A program made the translations under genes and the position numbers. A stretch of DNA of 64,000 nt from Anisodus tanguticus (lineage: Eukaryota; Streptophyta; Magnoliopsida; Solanales; Solanaceae): the NCBI GenBank assembly GCA_034509755.1, contig CM067561.1, forward strand, positions 3,104,646 through 3,168,645, written 5' to 3'. The notes below the pieces were generated by a model, which made no database searches, was not told the DNA's origin, and saw nothing but the letters and a program-made list of their open reading frames with translations. Within the stretch, counting starts at the first letter, position 1; every line of letters begins with the position of its first letter. Shown piece by piece: positions 22,612 through 34,370 of this stretch.

Positions 22612-23484
22612 CTATCTAGTGTTTGGGCCTGTTTGTTGTCCAGTCCACTGGTTGTGTTGGCCCCTGCCGCGGCCCTTTCCTTTGTTGTTGCGACCTCTGC
22701 CACCACGACCTCCGCCGCTGAACTGCTGCTGTTGGTGGCCTTGCAGTAGTGGCTGGTTGCTGCTGGTCACAGGTGTTGCCATCCCGTCAATAGCTAACGC
22801 CTTTTGATTATGTTCCTCTTGTTTAGCACGTCTAGTTTCTTCTAATAATAGTTGTGAACGTGCCTTGTTGAAACTTGGGAGACTGTCGGCTTGTTGAATC
22901 ATTGTTGTGAGTGTGTCATATTCACCTTTCGGTAAACCCGCAACAAGTTGAAGCACCATCTTGGTTTCTGAAACAGAAGTTCCGACGTTGGATAGTTGAT
23001 CGGTTATGAGTTTCAGTTGCTTACAATATTCGGACATGTTAAAATTCTCGAGGCGGGTATTGTTGAATTGCTCTTCCAAATACACGGCCCGAGTATTTTT
23101 ATTGTCCTGAAAGATTCCTTCTAGCCGGACCCAAAGTTCACGTGCCGTAGCACCTGTTTTCATGATAGTGCACAATAGGTCTTTGGAGATGGTGCCGTGG
23201 ATCCATTGTTTGACGATGGCGTCAAGACGACGCCAGATTGAATCTGTAACATCGGTGGGACGAGGAACAGATTTGTCAATATGATCGAGCACGTTGTATG
23301 CACATGCATGAATGTAGAATAGTTCCATCCACGTGGAATATTGACAGTCTTCTTGATCAAGAATTATAGGGATAAAATTCTTGATGTTGTTAACGGCGAA
23401 TGCCGGATGAAAAGAAGATACTGAACGTTGAGAGGGGTTGTCAAGTGTGCCAGTGGATGAACCGGAATTTGTGGGGGAAGACAT
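22612..23484 (-). CDS. Copia gag protein (290 codons)
   Basis: An uninterrupted frame beginning MSSPTNSGSSTGTLDNPSQR. A Copia gag core follows: FIPIILDQEDCQYSTWMELF, then [40 protein letters not shown] and [17 protein letters not shown]. It ends in a Gly/Arg/Gln-rich, basic tail (FSGGGRGGRGRNNKGKGRGR) that probably binds RNA in place of a CCHC knuckle. It would form the virus-like particle of the element. It ends in a stop at 22612 before protease, whereas relatives usually read through into pol, so this copy is probably inactive. Confidence 0.7.
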   Translation of the reverse strand: MSSPTNSGSSTGTLDNPSQRSVSSFHPAFAVNNIKNFIPIILDQEDCQYSTWMELFYIHACAYNVLDHIDKSVPRPTDVTDSIWRRLDAIVKQWIHGTISKDLLCTIMKTGATARELWVRLEGIFQDNKNTRAVYLEEQFNNTRLENFNMSEYCKQLKLITDQLSNVGTSVSETKMVLQLVAGLPKGEYDTLTTMIQQADSLPSFNKARSQLLLEETRRAKQEEHNQKALAIDGMATPVTSSNQPLLQGHQQQQFSGGGRGGRGRNNKGKGRGRGQHNQWTGQQTGPNTR

Positions 23485-24681
23485 GGTTGCCGCCGGCGAG
23501 GGAAGGGAGTTTTCTGGCCGAGAATTTTCTGGTTTGGCCGAGAAAGGATGGAAGAAACCAGGGAAAAAATTATGTGTTTGGCCGAGAATGAGGAAGAGAA
23601 GGGAGAAGAGTAGGGTTTAGGTTTTAGGCTCTTGATAGCATGTAAGATAGAATAATTTCCCTTAGGAATTCCTTTCATTATTCACAATATATATAGTTGT
23701 ACAAAGGTTGATTCCTAATATGGTACGAATCCTAACTTACCTTACAAAGGTTGATTCCTAATACAATTAGAATCCTAAGTTACCTTAAATATACATCTAT
23801 CATAATTATAAAATATACGGAGAATGTTTGAAGAATATTCGCTAATAGGCATAAATGTTGTTTCCCAAGAATCTTTTCATGCTTTTATTACCTGTTGTTC
23901 TGTTGTTGTCCACCATTATTGCTCCATTAAAAAAGTAAAACATGTTTGATACCATCACCGTGTTTGATTGAATTTACTTTCCAATATAACCAATCATGAG
24001 ATTGATTATATCATAATTTTAGTGTCATTTTTATACCACATGTAATGTAGGATACTAATTTCGAGATTAGCTATTTAAAAATAAAATAATTAAAAGACCA
24101 AAAACGTCTTCCAAATCTCTTCTCCCTAAATTCTTTGAGGAGGTCAAGATTAAATTTAAATATAAAAATTCATCCAGATTTATCTATTATAAACCCACAT
24201 GGTTTATGTTATACTTTGTTTATCCCCTTTTTAATGAAATGAACCAAATATATACTAAACGAAATATAATCAGCAAATAATCTTGTCATTATTTAATTCT
24301 TATATTATAATTTTTTCATTATAATCTCGGTATAACTTGTTTGCCAATCAAACAACTCCTTAAAATAGTAATACATACAAAATACTCTTATATAAAATAA
24401 TACTTCAAACAACATTTTGATATGATCCTAAATAACTTAAATAGTGTGGAACCTATGCGAATAATTTCTAGATGTCAAGTGAATTGTTGACTCATGTCAA
24501 AGTTAAGAGCGTTTAAAGAATATCAGGCTTGGAAGCTTGAAGATTGCGAAATAAGTGGCCAAATAAATATCACTTAGAAGTGTTACGCCACTGTGTCAAC
24601 CACCACGCAATTATGGCAGGTAGTGCCAACCACCACAGAATTGCACCAGGATTCTAAAGTCAAAACAAAAGGTTCAGTGCA

Positions 24682-25752
24682 CTTAGTAGTTAAAGATGTT
24701 CATGTTATTTATTCCTATATTCAAAGTATGTCTAAATATGTTCCTAATTCCTTATTAAGATATATGAAAAAGATGTTAGTATTCATAATGTTAATCGGAG
24801 GTGAAACGATTTTACGTCACTCCGAGAAACTCAGAATGTTTTATTATCATTCATGCATTATATTCATGTATTACCCTGGACCTCATATGTGTTATATACA
24901 CTACTATATGGTATGCATTATATATATGTAGGGGATGGAAAGAGGGATACAACGTTATATACGCACACCACCTGATCAGTTGGTATATGATGATGATTAT
25001 GCCCACAGAGGCCGAAATGATATGATAGGAGATGGCGTTATATATATACACACACACACACACATATATATATTTAAATATATATGTACGACCGCATTGT
25101 GCATGACATTTAGACATAGTATGGCCCTCAGAGGCATTCTGCACAGGTATGACACTTAGGCATATTATGGCCCTCAGAGGCATTCCCTACTTGTTGGTTG
25201 TTTCTTGTCTCATGTTACTTTGATGTCTCTATTATGCTGTTCTTCATCCCTAACATACTCGGTACATCAGTCGTACTGACGTCCCTTTTGTTGGGGGACG
25301 TTGCGTTTCATGCCCCCAGGCTCACGTAGGCAAGGCGACGGTCCGCATTAGTAGGTTGCTGACTCAGCGGATATTGGATCACTCCTCTTATTTCGGAGTG
25401 GCGGTCTAATCTCGGTACAATATTTTTGCATGTACATATGGGTATGGCGGGGCCTTGTCCCGACCTTATGATGTTGCGTACTCTTTAGAGGTCTGTTGAC
25501 AGTGTCTTGTGTATAACAGTCAGGTATGACCTTGTCGGCCTTAATAGGTATATATGCATGGGTTGAGTTATTCTATTTGTAAGATTTTGCGTAGCTTCTT
25601 TCCAATTTATCATTTTCAAGTGTTAGCATAGTACTTTGTGACGGCCCTCAAGGCCCATGATTAATTATGGTTAGATGTTACATATATGATTAGTGGTACC
25701 CGGCAAGTAAGGTCCAGGTGCCCGTCATGACCCTCCTGTTTGGGTCGTGACA
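24682..25752 (+). repeat. Truncated 5' LTR of the Gypsy element, and primer-binding site
   Basis: Matches the last 1.1 kb of the two complete LTRs and ends GTTTGGGTCGTGACA. It is followed within 6 bp by TTGTATCAGAGCAGG, a tRNA-Met-type primer-binding site. It contains a (CA)n/(TA)n microsatellite at about 25038-25088, where the other LTR copies have (TA)n. A 40-bp segment around 25138-25185 repeats the neighbouring AGACATAGTATGGCCCTCAG block. Confidence 0.85.
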
Positions 25753-25967
25753 AACTTTGTATCAGAGCAGGTCTTTCCTATAGAGTCTACAAGCCATGTA
25801 TAGTAGAGTCTTATTTATGGGTGTGTTGTGCACCAGACTTATAGACAAGAGGCTACAAGGCATTTATGATGATGGTTACCTTCCTTCTTGATCTAGAATT
25901 ATTCTATAGGATTGAGTTTTAAGCATTCCACTCCTAATCCTTCTCGTGTTTTATGATTCCAGCAATG

Positions 25968-28900
25968 CCTACAACAAAGGAGGAAGTTCAAGAGTATAAG
26001 GGCATTGGATACGGCTGCAGGCGAAGGTACTAGCTGAGTGCCACCCGCTAGCGAGGGCTAGAGTGACACCCACAGTGCGACTCCGTTGTATGACTTTACC
26101 AGTCCACCACTTATAGAGGAGCGTAGTGGGGCTACAGTACCCCCAGTTCCTCTACTTGATACTCTAGCTGAGAATCTTGATATGCCAAGTGTTGTACAGT
26201 TATTGACTCGATTAGTGGCCGCTCAAACCTAACGTCAAGTTTCCAGTCCTTCTAATAGATTTACTAGTGCGTGAGCTCATAATTTCATCAACCTGGACCC
26301 TTCGATATTCACAGGATCAGACATGAATGCGGACCCGCAGAATTTTCTAGATCAGATATAACGTACTTTTGCATGTAATGGATGCCACAGATACTGAGTC
26401 GGTAAAGTTTGCTTCCTATAGAATGTGGGATGTCGCGATGACCTGGTATGAGACATCTGAGCATTCTACGGGACCTCGCGCTCAAGCAGCAGGATGTATA
26501 GAGTTTTCAGAGGCCTTCTTACAGCATGTTCTGTCGGTCGAGCTTCGACGGGCCAGGTAGGATAGATTTCTACGTCTTGAGCATGACAATATGAGTGTTC
26601 GAGAATATATCTTGCAGATTAATTCATTGGCCAGATATACTCCAACGATTATAGTTGAGATGAGTGACCGGGTACATATGTTTGTTACTGGCTTGGGACC
26701 GTGCTTGGTCAATGAGTGTACTACAGCTTCTCTAAATTCGAATATGGATATTTCTCGCATTCAGCCTTATACACAGAATCTGGAGGATCGTAAGAGACAA
26801 CAACGGGTAGATAGAGAGCGTGATAGAGGCCAGCATAAGAGAGCTTGATTCATAGGTGATGTAGAAGAGTTCAGAGGTGGGCCCATGCCACATCTTTATA
26901 GACGCCCATCCTACCCGACAGCTAGTGCACCATTACCGTTTTTGAGGTCGAGGGTTGATCGACTTATTTAATCGGGACCAGGTTAGAGTTCACGAGCAGG
27001 GTCTTATTATAGAGGAGATTCTATTCAGATGAGGCCATTGTTGGCTCAATGCGAGCAGTGTGGTAAGGCATATTTAGGGTCGTGCCGACGAGGATCAAAT
27101 GTGTGCTATTTTTATGGTGATCCCGATCATATTATGTGAGAGTGTCCGATGGGAGGCGAAGGTGTTAGGGCCCAGATGGCCAGATTTGTAGCAGTTTCAT
27201 CATCTTCAATACGCCCATCAGGGCAAGGTCATCAGACGTTAGCTGGTCGAGGTAGAGGTAGGGGTGGAACAATTAGCTTCGGTGGTGGCCAGAATCGCAT
27301 TTACACATTGACGAGTCGACAGGATTAGCAGTCCTCAGCTGATGTTATTACAAGTATATTATCAGTCTTTTCACATAATGTATATGCGTTATTAGATACA
27401 TGCTCCAATCTATCATTTGTCACCCCTTTCATTTCCTGTAAGTTTGGTATAGAGCTTGAGTTGATAAGAGATCCATTTGTGATATCTACACCAGTTGGTG
27501 AGTCAATAGTTGCTAGACGGGTCTATCGGAATTGTGCAGTATTAGTTTGTAGCCATCAGACCTTAGCAGATTTGGTAGAATTAGAAATGGTTGATTTTGA
27601 TGTTATTATGGGCATGGATTGGCTGTCATCGTGCTACGCTAATATTGATTTCCGAACAAAGATTGTTAGATTTTAGTTTCCAAGCAAGCCAATCCTTGAA
27701 TGGAAGGGTAATACGGTGACGCCAAAATATAGGTTTATTTCATACCTTAAGGCAGGAAAGATGATCTCCAAAGGTTGTATATACCATCTTGTTCGGGCTA
27801 GAGATGTCGATGTCGAACCACCTACTTTCCAATCAATTCCAGTGGTTAATGAGTTTCTTGATGTATTTCCAGAAAAACTTCCAGGCCTTCCTCCTAAGAT
27901 GGAGATTGAGTTCGGTATAGACGTGTTGCCAGAAACTCAGCCGATATCTATTCCTCCTTATAGAATGGCTCCAGCTGAACTGAAAGAATTAAAGGAGAAA
28001 GATCTACTTGAGAAAGGCTTTATTAGGCCCAACATATCTCATTGGGGTGCGTCGGTATTATTTGTACGAAAGAAAGATGGCTCGTTCCGAATGTGTATTG
28101 ACTATCGGCAGCTGAACAAAGTCACTATCAAGAATAAGTACCCTCTTCCCGGAATTGATGATTTGTTTGACCAGTTACAAGGTGCAAAGTGTTTCTCAAA
28201 GATCGACCTAAGGTCGGGTATCATTAGCTAAGGGTCAAAGAGAAGGACATTCCGAAAACTGCTTTCAGAACAAGGTATGGACACTTCAAGTTTTTAGTGA
28301 TGTCATTTGGACTCATAAACGCGCCGACAACATTTATGGATCTAATGAACAACGTGTTTCGCCCATTTCTGGATGTATTTGTGATAGTATTTATAGATGA
28401 TATTCTGGTTTACTCTCACTCGGAGGCAGAGCAGGTGGATCATTTGCGGATAGTACTACAGACGCTCTGAGATCATAAGTTGTATGCTAAGCTCTCCAAG
28501 TGTGAGTTTTAGTTGAATTCAGTGGCTTTTCTTGGTCATATAGTGTCAGATGAGAGTATAAGAGTTGACACTCAGAAGATTGAAGTGGTGAAGAATTGGC
28601 CGAGGCCCACGACTCCATCAGAGGATTGCAGCTTTCTGGGCTTAGCAGACTATTATAGGAGGTTTGTAGAAGGATTTTCTACCATATCAGCACTATTAAC
28701 AAAGTTGACACAAAAAGGCCATATGATTCCAGTGGTCCGATGCTTGTGAGCAGAGTTTTCAAGAGTTAAAGGACAGACTAACATCGGCACCAGTCCTTAC
28801 TCTCCTAGAGGGTCCAGAAGGTTACGTTGTGTATTGTGATGCCTTGGGAGCAGGTTTAGGCTGTGTGCTAATGCAACATGGTAAAGTGATTGTCTATGCC

Positions 28901-30640
28901 TCAAGGCAATTGAAAAAACATGAGAAAAACTATCTGACACATGATTTAGAGTTGGTCGCGGTGGTCTATGCATTGAAAATTTGGTGGCACTACTTGTATG
29001 GTGTTTATGTAGACATTTTCACAGATCATAAAAGTCTGCAATACATATTTAAACAGAAAGAGTTAAACTTGAGACAAAGGAGGTGACTTGAATTATTGAA
29101 GGATTATGATATAGACATCTTATACCATCCTGGTAAAGTTAATATTGTAGTAGACGCGCTCAGTCGTAAGTCGATGTCAGCTCGATGCCGGTGCAGGTCG
29201 AGAGGAAGGAATTAGTAGGAGAGCTCCATTAGTTAGCTAGTTTGGGAGTCTAACTAATGGATTCGGAGGATGGTGGTTTTGTGATTCGGAATATGTCAGA
29301 GTCGTCCCTCATATCGAAAGTTAAGGAACGTCAGTTGGAATACCCTAGTTCGGAAAAAATCAGAGAGGGCATTCAACAAAAGAAGACTATAACCTTTGAG
29401 ATTGACAAACATGGGGTCCTCAGGCACCAGGGCCGTTTATGTGTTCCAAATGTAGGGGGTTACGAGATAAAATTATGTCGGAGGTCCATTGCTCACGATA
29501 TTCCATTCACCCTGAATCTACTAAGATGTATCATGATCTCAAGGGTATCTATTGGTGGAACGACATGAAGAGGAGAATTGCGGAGTTTGTAGCTCAGTGT
29601 CCTAATTATCAACAAGTAAAAATAGAGCACCAAAAGCCCGTCGGCTTGACTCAGAACATTGAGATTCCGATGTGGAAATGGGAAATGATTAATATGGATT
29701 TTGTTACGGGTTTACCTCACTCTTATCGTAAGTTAGATTCTATTTGGGTAATTGTTGACAGACTAACCAAATCAGCTCATTTCCTGGCGGTCAAAACTGC
29801 TTACATAGCCGAGGACTATGCAAAGTTGTACATTAAGGAGATTGTTCGCCTTCATGGTGTACCTATTTCTATTATATCTAAATGAAGTGCACAATTCACA
29901 GCTAACTTCTGGAAATCATTTCAAAAAGGTTTGGACACCCAAGTTAATCTTAGAACAACTTTTCACCCTTAGACAGATGGGTAGGTCGAGCGTACGATTC
30001 AAACGCTCGAGAACATGCTACGAGCTTGTGTGTTGGACTTTAAGGGAAGTTGGGATGTTCATTTACCCCTTATTGAATTTGCGTACAATAACAGTTATCA
30101 TGATAGCATTAAAATAGCTCCATACGAGGCTTTATATGGACAGAAATATAGATCTCCTATCGGAAGGTTCGAAGTAGGCGAATCAGAATTATTTAGGCCT
30201 GACCTGGTGCACCAAGCGATATAGAAGGTGAATCTTATCCAAGAACAGCTGCTAACCGCTCAGAGTCGTCAGAAGTCATATTCAGATGTGCGATGGCGGG
30301 ACTTAGAGTTCCAAGTAGATGATTGGGTCTTTTTGAAAATTTCGCCTATGAAGGGTGTAATGAGGTTTGTGAAAAAGGGAAAGCTTAGCCCAAGGTATGT
30401 TGGGCCATATCGCATAATTCGACGAATCGGCTAGGTAGCATACGAGTTAGACTTGCCTTTGGAGTTAGAGTTTGTTCATCCAGTTTTCCATGTTAAAAAC
30501 GTGTGTTGGAGATCCTTCCCGAATTGTACCAATTGACATGTAAAGGTTACAGAGGACCTATCATATTAAGAGGAGATGAAACACAAATATCCCTACCTAT
30601 TTCAGACCAATGCCGAGGTTCCGAGAGAAGCATAAGGTGA
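25968..30640 (+). pseudogene. Gypsy gag-pol with chromodomain remnant
   Basis: Gag fragments lie at 26290-26850, with a degenerate CCHC-like region near 27055-27140. Protease (VIMGMDWLSSCYANIDF) is near 27600. Reverse transcriptase at 27716-28470 has YRMAPAELKELKEKDLLEKG, FRMCIDYRQLNKVTIKNKYP and VFIDDILVYS. RNase H is at 28800-29090 (IVYASRQLKKHEKNYLTHDL), ending HPGKVN..VDALSR. Integrase (29440-30230) has MDFVTGLP and LTKSAHFLAVKTAY. At the end HPVFHVKN is followed by a much shortened chromodomain. Over a dozen stops and frameshifts make it inactive. The chromodomain places it in the chromovirus clade, which favours Tekay/Del-like assignment. Confidence 0.88.
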
Positions 30641-30813
30641 GTTCTATTTCATATTATTATACTTAATGCTTGAGGACCATGTGAGGTCCGATATAATAAT
30701 GTATGTTATATTATATGGCCCCATGAAGAAATTGTTGTATTTTCTGGTTACGTGACGAGGATTAGATATGTCACCCCAACATTCGAGGACGAATGTTTCT
30801 AAGGGGGGAAGGA

Positions 30814-32187
30814 TGTAACACCCCGTACTTTCGGGTGATGGTTTGAGCATCTAAACGTATGCAAATAAAGAGCTTAGGATATTAAAGGATGTGGTCCCAA
30901 AATAATTTAAAATTTTAAAAGCATGACAACGATAACTAGGAATAATATTTTGTATATGTCAAGGGAGACTACGAACTACAGCTATATCCCGTGATCACGA
31001 TAATTAGTATATGAGGTGTGTTAAAAGTGGTTTATATTTAAATAAAGTAGGGACAAGAAATTAAATACCCATGTGTAGTGGGAGACAAGATTGATAAGTG
31101 TGAGTCCATGTGGCATCTTAATATATACAACAACATATGACTATTATATGCGTGGATCCATTAGTGGACATATGTTGGGAAAATTGCATCGTAAGCATGA
31201 GATTAATGTTGTGGACCAAATGTTGTTCACATGTAAATTTCAAAAGCAATGAGTACTTTTATTAGTTTATTTTTAATTGCAAGAGGTGGTTAGTATGTAT
31301 ATATAGCAGCCATATGCCTTTATAGGTCTCTTATCCTCTTAATTAAGTATTTTCACAATTAGTGGTAGAAACGTTTGTAAGGAGTCTGCAAAAATAAAAT
31401 TCGTCCGTGACAATTATAGAATATACATCAAACGGGATTTTCATAGTGAAGAAGGCTGGAAGAAAAAGAATTCTTGGTAAATAAAATTGAAATATTATAC
31501 AGGCTGTGTGGATAGGTTGTGCCGAGAATTGGTTGAGGTATGTTAAGACAAATCTTTCCTTCTTTTGGCATGGGCATGTAACGAAATGTGAATATAATAT
31601 TGTCTCATAAATGATTCTACTCTTAGTAGTTAAGGATGTTCATGTTATTCATTCCTATGTTCAAAGCATGTCTAAATATGTTCCTAAATCCTTATTGAGG
31701 TATATGGAAAAGATGTTAGTATTCATAATGTTAATCGAAGGTGAAGCGATCTTACGTCACTCCGATAAACTCAGAATGTTTTATTATCATTCATGCATTA
31801 TATTCATGTATTACCCGGGACTCCACATGTATTATATACACTACTATATGGTATGCATTATATATATGTAGGGGATGGGAAAAGGAATACGACGTTATAT
31901 ACGCACACCACCTGATCAACTGGTATATGATGATGATTATGCCCACAGAGGCCGAATGATATGATGGGAGACGGCGTTATATACGCATATATATATATAT
32001 ATGCCCACAGAAGCCGAATGATATGATGGGAGACGGCGTTATATATATATGTATATATATAGATATATGTATGTATGTATATATATATATGTATGTATGT
32101 ATATATATATATGTATGTATGTATATATATATATATGTATGTATGTATATATATATATATATGTATGTATGTATGTATATATATATG

Positions 32188-32263
<76 letters not shown>

Positions 32264-32905
32264 TGTATGTATATATGTATGTATGTATGACCGCATTGTG
32301 CATGACATTTAGGCATACTATGGCCCTCAGAGGCATTCCCTACTGGTTGGTTGTTTCTTGTCTCATGTTACTTTCGTGTCTCCATTATGCTATTCTTCAT
32401 TCCTGAAATACTCGGTACATCAGTTGTACTGACGTCCCTTTTGTCGGGGGACGCTGCGTTTCATGCCCGCAGGCTCACGTAGGCAAGGTGATGGTCTGGA
32501 TTAGTAGGTTGCTGACTCAGCGAATATTGGAGCACTCCCCTTGTTTCGGAGTGCCGGTCTAATCTCGGTACGGTATTTTCGCATGTACATATGGGTATGG
32601 CGGGGCCCTGTCCCGACCTTATGATGTTGCGTACTCTTTAGACGCTTGTAGACAGTGTCTTGTGTATTACAGTCAGGTATGGCCTTGTCGGCATTAGTAG
32701 GTATATATGCATGGGTTGAGTTCTTCTGTTTGTAATATTTTGCGTAGCTTCTTTCCAGTTTATCATTTCCAAGTGTCAGCATGGTACTTTGTGACGGCCC
32801 TCAGGGCCCATGATTAATTATGGTTAGATATTACATATATGATTAGTGGTACCCGGCAAGTAAGGTTCGGGTGTCCGTCATGACCCTCCGGTTTGGATCG
32901 TGACA
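30814..32905 (+). repeat. 3' LTR of the Gypsy element with expanded (TA)n/(GTAT)n tract
   Basis: The LTR is 2092 bp against 1804 bp for the copy at 17012. Most of the extra length is at 31985-32290, where a short TA run in the sister LTR has become a long mixture of (TA)n and (GTAT)n. A roughly 60-bp segment (TGCCCACAGAGGCCGAATGA onward, 31940) is also duplicated at 31999. It ends GTTTGGATCGTGACA and is followed by GAAAT. Confidence 0.9.
31985..32290. repeat. (TA)n / (GTAT)n microsatellite
   Basis: About 300 bp of alternating TA and GTAT units, with the longest pure TA run near 32187-32248. Tyr/Ile/His/Cys repeat frames on both strands here are not genes. Confidence 0.95.
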
Positions 32906-33737
32906 GAAATGAAAAAGAAAAGAAGAAAAAACAGGCAATTACCTATAGTGGGTATTAAGGGTAATTAGTTTTTGGAATATGAAAATATAGGGGGCATGAA
33001 AAGATAATTATTTTGTGTTTAGTGGGCATGACTGTTGTTTCCCAAAAATCTTTTCATGCTTTTATTACTTGTTGTTTTGTTGTTGTCCACCATTATTGCT
33101 CCATTAAAAAAGTAAAACATGTTTGATACCATCACCGTGTTTGATTGAATTTACTTTCCAATATAACCAATTCTGAGATTGATTATATCATAATTTGTAT
33201 CATTTTTATACCACGTGTAATGTAGGATACTAATTTCGAGATTAGCTATTTAGAAATAAAATAATTAAAAGACCAAAAACGTCTTCCAAATCCCTTCTCC
33301 CAAAATTCTTTAAGGAGGTAAAGATTATATTTAAAGATAAAAATTCATCCAGATTTATCTATTATAAACCCACATGGTTTAGGTTATACTTTGTTTATCC
33401 CTTTTTTAATGAAATGAATCAAATATATACTAAACGAAATATAACCAGCAAATAATCTTGTCATTATTTAATTTTTATATTATATTTTTTTCATTATAAT
33501 CTCGATATAACTTGTTTGCCAATCAAACAACTCCTTAAAATAGTAATACATACAAAATTCTCTTATATAAAATAATACTTCAAACAACATTTTGATGTGA
33601 TCCTAAATAACTTAAATAGTGCAGAACCTATGCGAATAATTTCTAGATGTCAAGTGAATTGTTGACTCATGTCGAAGTTAAGAGTGTTTAAAGAATATCA
33701 GGATTCTAAAGTCAAAACAAAAGGTTCAGTGCACTTA
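32906..33737. repeat. Flank copy 2 of the tandem duplication, with empty Copia site
   Basis: Same sequence as the flank at 18816-18938 plus 23848-24681, without the Copia element. At 33023-33027 the single GGCAT is followed by GACTGTTGTTTCCC. It lacks the 113 bp between CAGG repeats. Beyond 33737 the sequence is unique, marking the right edge of the duplicated unit. No coding sequence. Confidence 0.85.
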
Positions 33738-34370
33738 CAGTCATTCTCTGCAACTGAACTTTATTTCAATGGAAAAGGGTCATATATACCACTGTACTAT
33801 GTCAAAAACAATTGTGTCCGTCCTCCGTTTTCGTTTTCGACATTAGTGTTTTCATCATATGTGCCCCCCACAGCTCAATTGGTTATCAAGGGGGATATTT
33901 GGAAAATCATATGTGCCCCACGATTTAACGATCCCGTTTTCCCTGGACACGTGGCCTAATCTTAAAGTCTCAATTGTTTTTCTTTTTTATTTAATCTAAT
34001 TTATCATTAAAAAATAATTTTAAATCAGAAAGTGATTGTTTCGTAAAAATGTGGCTATCTCTGAAATCAAAATTCTTCCTCTTATCCAATTAATTAGCAG
34101 CTTAAATTCACCAAAAACCCAGCGAATTCTTCACCAAATTATCCCAATACATATATCAACTCTCCAAGACGTAACCGATCTTTTGCAATAACATTCACTT
34201 GAAACGCAACTTGCTTGCGGAAACTCAAAACTTGAACTTGAAGCTTCAAGCTTCATTAATGATTGTCCATGGAATTATTGCTTCTTTCTTCACGCTAATC
34301 CGCAAGAGTCTACTAGACATTGCTCTTGTACTCATTGGATTGATTAACCTAGGGCTTTTTGATACCAACA
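33738..34370. other. No supported gene; possible repeat remnant
   Basis: The segment from about 33770 (AAAGGGTCATATATACCACT) to about 33960 resembles a dispersed Solanaceae repeat that starts with similar sequence, but no end or TSD is clear. A 74-codon frame at 34199-34423 runs into the following LTR and is not credible as a protein. Confidence 0.3.

Larger units (their letters stand above)
18939..23847 (-). mobile_element. Near-complete Copia retrotransposon, TSD GGCAT
   Basis: A 4909-bp element with 207-bp LTRs at 18939-19145 and 23641-23847 and a perfect GGCAT duplication (18934-18938 and 23848-23852). By hand the two LTRs differ at 6 of 207 positions, all transitions. On the - strand the 5' LTR is followed by the primer-binding site TGCTATCAAGAGCC, a degenerate initiator tRNA-Met match, and the 3' LTR is preceded by a GAGGGGGGAG purine tract. 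Domain order is gag, protease, integrase, reverse transcriptase, RNase H, i.e. Copia. The short LTRs and YVDD reverse transcriptase suggest an Ale-like lineage, which is inference. The unoccupied target site is preserved near 33023-33027. Confidence 0.93.
18816..24681. repeat. Flank copy 1 of the tandem duplication, interrupted by a Copia
   Basis: The segments 18816-18938 and 23848-24681 together align with 32906-33733. Examples are GGGCATGAAAAGATAATTAT at both sites, then TTTCATGCTTTTATTAC. The Copia element 18939-23847 is present only here. Copy 1 also has 113 bp (24538-24650) that copy 2 lacks, bounded by CAGG direct repeats, consistent with a microhomology deletion in copy 2. No coding sequence is seen. 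Confidence 0.85.
24682..32905 (+). mobile_element. 5'-truncated Gypsy chromovirus (Tekay/Del-like)
   Basis: It consists of a truncated left LTR (24682-25752), primer-binding site, gag-pol remnant (about 25968-30640), the purine tract AAGGGGGGAAGGA (30801-30813), and a full right LTR at 30814-32905 followed by GAAAT. The left end is not an LTR end: the LTR is cut at the position equal to 31622 in the right LTR and joined to flank sequence through a shared CTTA. With copy 1 (17012-24681) this shows a tandem duplication instead of an independent insertion. Confidence 0.9.

Noticed and set aside
22288..22807. Trp/Cys/Leu-rich frames on the + strand
   Set aside because: Antisense of the Gln/Gly-rich gag region of the Copia element on the - strand.
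32023..32406. Long Tyr/Ile/Cys-rich frames on both strands
   Set aside because: They are translations of the (TA)n/(GTAT)n microsatellite inside an LTR.
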